Source: Argentina anserina
Taxonomy: Eukaryota > Streptophyta > Magnoliopsida > Rosales > Rosaceae
Assembly (NCBI RefSeq): GCF_933775445.1
Contig: NC_065872.1
Coordinates: 14,198,001 to 14,262,000 of the forward strand
DNA: 64,000 bases
Reading direction: 5' to 3'
In this document: positions 58,593 through 64,000 of the stretch, piece after piece
Layout of the letters: each line of letters opens with the position of its first letter
Position numbering within the stretch: position 1 is the stretch's first letter
Program-made: the position numbers and the translations under genes
The notes under the pieces: generated by a model
What the model was told of the DNA's origin: nothing
Database searches by the model: none
What the model saw: the letters and a program-made list of their open reading frames with translations, nothing else

Positions 58593-59529
58593 TACCCAAA
58601 GGGAGGCTAGCTCATCACGCTATTTTTACATATGATATATTAAACATGAAATTACATGAGTCATTTAGAACCACATAAATAATTATGAGTAACATAATTT
58701 TCACTATTTTCATCATGTCTTTGAGTAAAATCTTGAGTATATTGTGCATAATAATCATTAAATAATACCACTTTCTAATTTTGCATATACTGACGTATAT
58801 GTCAACCATAGGGGTCGTGTGTTATTAACTGTGGGTTGTGGTATTGGTAGTTCCCGTTTGGATCAAGCATTTCTCGACTTTAACCATAACCATAGCTTTG
58901 TGAAGATTGTGCATCAGATTGTATCCATATGTTTTCACTTAATTCATCTCATTAGAGAATAAATATGGTGAATAAGGCATGTTGAATTTCCCCCATAAGG
59001 AAAAGGTCCATCATTGCTTCCTCCTAGACCAAAGAGGTTCGATCCCCCTCAACAACTAGTTCGGTTTTATTTCAATTTTAGGTGAATGTTGAGACATGGA
59101 ATGTAATATATAATAAAAAGAGTCATATATAACAATAAGTTGGTGTAGTATAGTTGACTATAACTTTGTGCTTACAAAAGGATAGATCAGAGGTTCGATT
59201 CTCCTAACCAGTGATTTTTTATTTTATTTGAAGTTGGCTTGACACGTGACGATATTATGAAAATATTTGGAAATTTTGAAAGTTTTCAGATATATTGGGA
59301 AATATCAGAAAATTTCGAAAATTTTCATCGAAAAATGTTTAGTATGTAACAGATATATCTATAAGCCTAAAAAATTATGGATATTTCAGTTCTTGCGTAG
59401 ACTAGTAACCAAACATTATGAACTACAATTACGTTTAGATATTCACATCATTCGAAATCAATAAGCTTATCCCCATTTAAAATTACATACATTATTTTGT
59501 CGTCTCTTCTCCACTTTTGTTTCAATTTA
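58214..59529 (+). repeat. Second copy of the lectin-kinase promoter, split by an insertion
   Basis: 58214-58306 and 59396-59520 together match 37650-37890 (landmarks: CTTGTTGTAACGAAAAA, TTAGATATTCACATCATTCG, TTTTGTCGTCT, CCACTTTTGT). The kinase gene that should follow is absent: an LTR begins at 59530. Confidence 0.8.
58307..59395. mobile_element. TIR element, 1089 bp, in the duplicated promoter
   Basis: Flanked by an 8 bp target duplication CGTAGACT (58299-58306 and 59396-59403). The single-copy state is seen in the kinase promoter (37726-37735 region, GGTAGACTTGTAACC). Imperfect terminal inverted repeats: TAAGGACTAAAATTTT against CAAGAACTGAAATATC (12 of 16). 8 bp suggests a hAT-type element. 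A tRNA-like stretch with a B-box-like GGTTCGATTC lies near 59150-59215 and another GGTTCGATCC near 59037. No transposase. Confidence 0.65.
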
Positions 59530-60861
59530 TGTAATACCTCGAATTTTCGGGTTCGAATTGTATGAATTTTTGGAAATTATTCAACTTGGAAAATTGAATA
59601 AATCGCATTTTTCACCTTCTCGATGACGTCAAACGACACGGAACCATCTTCGGAAATTTTAAATTGAAAAAAACGATACGTTTTTGTGACTTGAGAGTTG
59701 ACTTTTATTTTCGTCGCTCATTTCAGAAAACTTCCTTCACGGAAGTTGTAGAGCTCGTCGATACAAATTTTTGAACAAATCACACACCTTAATCGGACGT
59801 CGTATGTGAAATTTATTGTTGACGAAAGTTGGTTTCCGATTTTAGAAAATGTATAAAAGGAGGTTTTGGGAAACCCTAGATTTCCAAAATAGGAAACCCT
59901 CTCTCTCTCTCTCTCTCTCTCCCACCCCGCAACCCTCTCTCCCTACCCCGGGAAACCCTAGGTTTCCAAAATAGGAAACCCTCTCTCTCTCTCACCCCGC
60001 AACCCTATCTTGTAAAATTTAAACATTAATTTTGTAAAAAGTAATTTATGTACAGTAAATTGTGAAAGTAATTTCTGAGCAGTAATTGTAAAAGTAATTT
60101 CTGAATAGTAAATCGGTGATTAGTATTTACGTGAATAGTTTTACATGAACAGTAATACATGAACAATATTAACGTGAACAGTAATTACGTAAAAACCGTA
60201 ATATGCTGAACAGTAAACATTGGTACTGATTCAGCATCTGAGGTTTTACGTAACGTTTCTAAACACTTTATTATTCAATTAGGTGAGCGACAAAACGAGT
60301 GAAGGATTTGCTTCGGTATTATGGAAATCACGCTCAGGAAAGTATTAACGTTTCTCACTATGACGAGTCTACTCTTAGTGGTGATTCATATTTACGTTTT
60401 ATTTAAAAGATCGAACTATGACATGTATATGATATAGTGGGTTGTGTATGTGTATAAATTGTAAATACGATATATATATATATATATATGAGTTGCTATA
60501 TTATATATTGTCACGTTCTTATTTCCAAATGAGGTTAATTATAGCACAATATTTATTTTATTTGAGCAAGAGTTGCTTGGTTGTTGTACGATAACATGTG
60601 AGGATTGTATTGTACGTGGTTTTAACTTTGAGTCTTGCTAAAACGTTTTTCTGTCTTCGAACGTGTTGGTAGCTCTAGTCAGTTAGAGCTCTAGTCTGTC
60701 TGCCGGAGTACTGCATGAGGGGTAACATATGGGTTACCTGGGTCTCAAGAGTACCCATATTTTTGTGATATTGGGTAACATATGGGTTTCCCAGTATCTG
60801 ACGGCGTACTGCATGAGGGGTAACATATGAGTACCTCGGTCTCATGAGTTCCCGTATTATA
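59530..60861 (+). repeat. Outer LTR, left part
   Basis: Starts TGTAATACCTCGAATTTTCG; TATAAAA at 59852 (322 bp from the start, as in element D), then CT repeats. Interrupted at 60861 by the solo LTR and continued at 63725 to beyond the window end. The right part carries the ACCGGG hairpin at 63917-63942. Confidence 0.85.
59899..59998 (+). repeat. CT microsatellite and 50 bp duplication in LTR
   Basis: Runs of CT followed by CACCCCGCAACCCT, repeated twice, just downstream of the LTR TATA box; probably the start of the transcribed leader. Confidence 0.8.
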
Positions 60862-61470
60862 TGTAACGACCCCAAAATTTCGAGCCTAAAAACTCAAAAT
60901 TTCAAAGTCGTTAGAACACCAAACAATCTCGACGAAATCGAAATCCTTTAAAATGCCACAGCGGATCATCTCTGAGTTCAAAATACAACTCAGTCAAACC
61001 GATTATTACAAACCAAATTATAATTCAACATTATAACAAATGGAAATGTATAATCCTCACAACAACCTCACAAAATAGTCACACAACATCCTCGCACCAG
61101 CTAGAAATATATAACTTCAAGTTCTCTGAGCAGTCCGTCAATTCCCGCTAATCCACACCTGCAGAGTTATCCACTACACCATCGAATTGGTGCACCGGGA
61201 TTGTAAACACAAACCCGGTAAGCTTTACAGCTCGTATGAGTAAAATAAAAACATAACTCGCATATCAATATATACGGGAATCCACAAATCAACAAATATA
61301 AATGCACCCATGAGTAAATGGACGGCCCATTTGGTTGTCCCAAAAATATGAAAATGAAAGTACTCATGAGCAATTGGGTAACCCCTCTGTTTACCCAAAT
61401 GCATTTATAATACGGGTAGTAATGAGCGCTGGTACACCTCTGTTACCCCTCACGTAGTACACCGCCGGCA

Positions 61471-61635
61471 TTGGGCAACCTCCTCGCTACCCAACGCCCG
61501 ACATTAGGTAACCTCCTCGCTACCCAACGTTCGACTTCAGGCAACCTCCTCGCTACCCTAAGTCCGACTTCAGGCAACCTCCTCGCTACCCGAAGTCCGA
61601 CATCGGGCAACCTCCTCGCTACCCGATGTCCGGCA
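61471..61635 (-). repeat. Minisatellite, about 33 bp x 5, in solo LTR
   Basis: Units of CAACCTCCTCGCTACCC plus variable spacer, the reverse of the array at 45805-45965. The plus-strand frame with repeated GNLLAT is a product of the 33 bp period, not a gene. Confidence 0.9.
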
Positions 61636-61897
61636 GATAGACTAGAGCTCTAACTGTATCGTAACTTTCGCCCGGCCAAAGGCTAGGTTTCGACTTGCCC
61701 AACACGTACAATAATCTCACATCATATTGTACCAAACATCAGGTCCGAAGACAAATCACATTTTAACAATCTCAATGTTAACATCATGTACAATAATCTC
61801 ACATCATATTGTACAAATCAAAATCACCTGCTCGATATATCTTGTCATCAAAATGACATTATCACAATAAAATCATAACAGTATATTATATAGCAAC

Positions 61898-61928
<31 letters not shown>

Positions 61929-62778
61929 TTACCATTTATACAATGCATATATATAATCCACTATATCATATACATGTCATAATTTATAAATACGTCCGAA
62001 GACAAAACGTTTAACAAACCCCATATTAAAATCACATGCTCGTCATCGAAATGACCTATTTCAAATGAATTCATAACAGTATATATTATAGCAAACCATA
62101 TATATATGTACTTATTACCATTTATACAATATATATATAATCCACTATATTGTATACATGTCGTATTTCAATATTTAAAACTCTTGCAAAAATCTTGGAA
62201 TCACCACAAGGGTAGATTCGTAAATATGTGAGATTTTACTCACCTTATCAACTCGAGCGTAATTCCACAATTTCCGAAGATAATTCATTTCCTTAATTTA
62301 TCGATCACCTTGAAAAGATAAGAAAAGAATTTAGAAACATTTCGTAAACCTTTAAATGTCGAAACAGTAATAATCGGTTACTGTTCAGCAATTTTCGGTT
62401 TTACGAAATTACTGTTCACTATTACTATTCACAATGCTGTTACTGTTCACGGAACACTGTTCACGTATTTACTATTTATGTATTACTGTACAATATACAT
62501 CCAATACGTATCTCTGTACGAGTATATACTGTTTACGTATTTATGTACGTACAAAAACTATTCAAATGTACGTACTGTCTCAGTAAATAATAATTACCGA
62601 ATTACCCTTCCAAAATTATTTTTTACCTTTACTAAAAGTAATTTAAATTTACAATTACCGTACGTAAATAAAATTTACATTTACCGTACGTAAATAAAAT
62701 TTACATTTACATTTACCGTACGTAAGTAAATTACAAAATTACCCTTCCGGAAACACTGTTGACGCCGCCGCACGTGGC

Positions 62779-62866
62779 GGCGCGTGGGGTACACGCGCCA
62801 CCTCCGGCAGGCCGCGCGTGGCGCTCACGCGCCACTCACTGTGGCAGCGCGTGGGGCCCACGCGCC
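62779..62866. repeat. GC-rich palindrome array, 3 units
   Basis: Three perfect or near-perfect palindromes with GGCGCGTG...CACGCGCC arms and different 5-base centres (GGGTA at 62779-62799, GCGCT at about 62814-62833, GGGCC at 62847-62866). Similar blocks lie at 44590-44700 and 28875-28950. Confidence 0.8.
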
Positions 62867-63724
62867 GAGCCCAAAACCGGCGCGTAGCACGCCACCGCCG
62901 CCCCAAAACTCTCCCTCATCTCCTCCTCCTCCTTCCTACGGTCTCAGACCATCTCTTACGCCTCCCACGCTCCCCCACGCCTTAGGCGGCATCTTCCCCA
63001 AATCCATTCTCCTCCAATCTCCTCCATATCGAAACCAAACAACCACAAAACAACAACAAGGCATCACAACAACCTAATTAAGCTAACCCTCACCTCAATA
63101 GTGCTTTAAAACCACCGGAGATGGCTCGGGTACGGCGGAGGAAAATTTGCAGAAATCAGCGTCGTTGGTGGAGCTCCGGCGTGGCGTGAGAGAGAGAGTC
63201 GACCTCAGGGTCGCCTGTGCGGGGTGGTGTGACCCCTCCTAGACCGGCGGTGAGGGCCACGTCTCCCTGAGGAGGGAGATCGGTGGTGAAGCCGAGTGGA
63301 AGAGGGAGAGAGCTCGGGTGAGAGGGAGCGAAAGGAGGCGCGGGGTGAATGAAGGAAGCGGGTTTCTGAAAATGGAAACCCTACTGCACAACGTTTCCTT
63401 TTATACCCCCCTCTAAAATCGGAAACTAACTTCCGTTGTTAATAACTTTTACGTACAACGTCCGATTCGAACGCGTCACATACTCACGAACTCGTATCGA
63501 CGAGCTCTACAACGTTTGTGAAGAAAGTTTTCGCAACCGAGTAACGGAATAAAAGTCGATATATTAGTTCGGAAACGTAACGTTTTTCTAATTAAAACGT
63601 TCCGAAAACATTTCCGTTTTCGTTTCATAAAGTCGCAACCAATTCAATTCATTGTAATTAAATTTCACAACTTTATAGAATTTAATCAAATTAAATATTG
63701 TTTTGAAAAACTAGGGTTATTACA

Positions 63725-64000
63725 TTATAAATGTAATTTGGGTAAACAGAATGGTTGCCCAATGTCTCATGAGTACACATATTTTCAGATATTATTAGAC
63801 ATCCAGATGAGTTGTCCTGTGTCTTATGAGTGCATTTATATTTATATATCATATGTATTTTCTTTTGTATACTATGTGTGTTATACTGTTGATTACTCAT
63901 ACGAGCTGCAAAGCTTACCGGGTTTGTGTTTACAATCCCGGTGCACCTATTCGATGGTGTAAGGGATAGTTCTGCAGGTGTGGATTAGCTGAATTGGAGG
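63725..64000 (+). repeat. Outer LTR, right part (runs off the window)
   Basis: Continues 59530-60861 after the nested solo LTR. It carries GGGTAAACAGAATGG, CATGAG units and the ACCGGG...CCCGGT hairpin, and is cut by the window end about 200 bp before the expected LTR end. Confidence 0.85.

Larger units (their letters stand above)
60862..63724 (-). repeat. Complete solo LTR nested in the outer LTR
   Basis: 2863 bp with TG...CA ends (TGTAACGACCCC at 60862; GGGTTATTACA at 63724), flanked by the 5 bp target duplication TTATA (60857-60861 and 63725-63729). Removing it rejoins the outer LTR as CCGTATTATAAATGTAATTTG, the form found in element D. Minus-strand TATAAAAG at 63408-63415, about 310 bp from its start. 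Contains a minisatellite, a GC-rich palindrome array, GGTGAGT (62238-62246) and the ACCGGG hairpin (61194-61219). Confidence 0.95.

Noticed and set aside
59140..59215. Functional tRNA gene
   Set aside because: Only a B-box-like motif and a vague A-box; no cloverleaf could be drawn.
61471..61653. Regular 33 bp repeats resembling a CRISPR array, and a 60-codon ORF over them
   Set aside because: Repeats are contiguous with degenerate spacers, lie in an LTR, and recur at 45805 in a related LTR; the ORF follows from the repeat period.

Overview
This window is nuclear DNA of a flowering plant, most likely a eudicot (no base-level evidence fixes the family). About four fifths of it is transposable-element sequence: Ty3/gypsy LTR retrotransposons, solo LTRs, LTR fragments and small TIR elements, many nested in one another. 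The only host gene that looks intact is a single-exon G-type lectin receptor-like kinase (37948-40425, +). No rRNA, organellar, bacterial or CRISPR features were seen.

Layout. 1-5452: two direct copies of a 1.9 kb cassette carrying a broken DUF4283/zinc-knuckle gene (minus strand), separated by relic sequence. 5457-8739: a 3.3 kb LTR (family L1) built largely of repeated small hairpins. 8740-12822: a decayed minus-strand chromovirus-type element (element B). 12823-16107: two LTR halves arranged head to head as a 3.3 kb palindrome. 16678-17787 and 27799-27934: a copy of the 3' flank of the kinase gene, split by a 10,011 bp Tat-lineage Ty3/gypsy element (17788-27798, target duplication CCAGG) that also carries an antisense ORF with its own TATA box. 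28325-32089: an exon-like relic, an LTR fragment and AT-rich direct repeats.

32090-37490: a plus-strand Tekay-like element with target duplication ACCAT, deleted from reverse transcriptase into its 3' LTR. It ends 457 bp upstream of the kinase start codon. 37948-41672: the kinase gene and its 3' flank. 41667-52395: a minus-strand Tekay-like element (element C) whose 3' LTR holds a hAT-type TIR element and another LTR. 52396-55956: a third DUF4283 cassette plus a second L1 LTR at the same insertion point as the first. 55957-59529: AT-rich DNA, a foldback MITE, and a second copy of the kinase promoter split by a 1.1 kb TIR insertion. 59530-64000: an LTR interrupted by a complete minus-strand solo LTR (60862-63724, target duplication TTATA).

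Reading the whole: a receptor-kinase locus seems to have been duplicated and then broken up by retrotransposons. Its promoter and 3' flank survive in second copies without the gene. The points most worth a second look are the LTR palindrome, the hairpin arrays and paired stem changes in the LTRs, the antisense ORF in the Tat element, and loss of the catalytic aspartate in the kinase.
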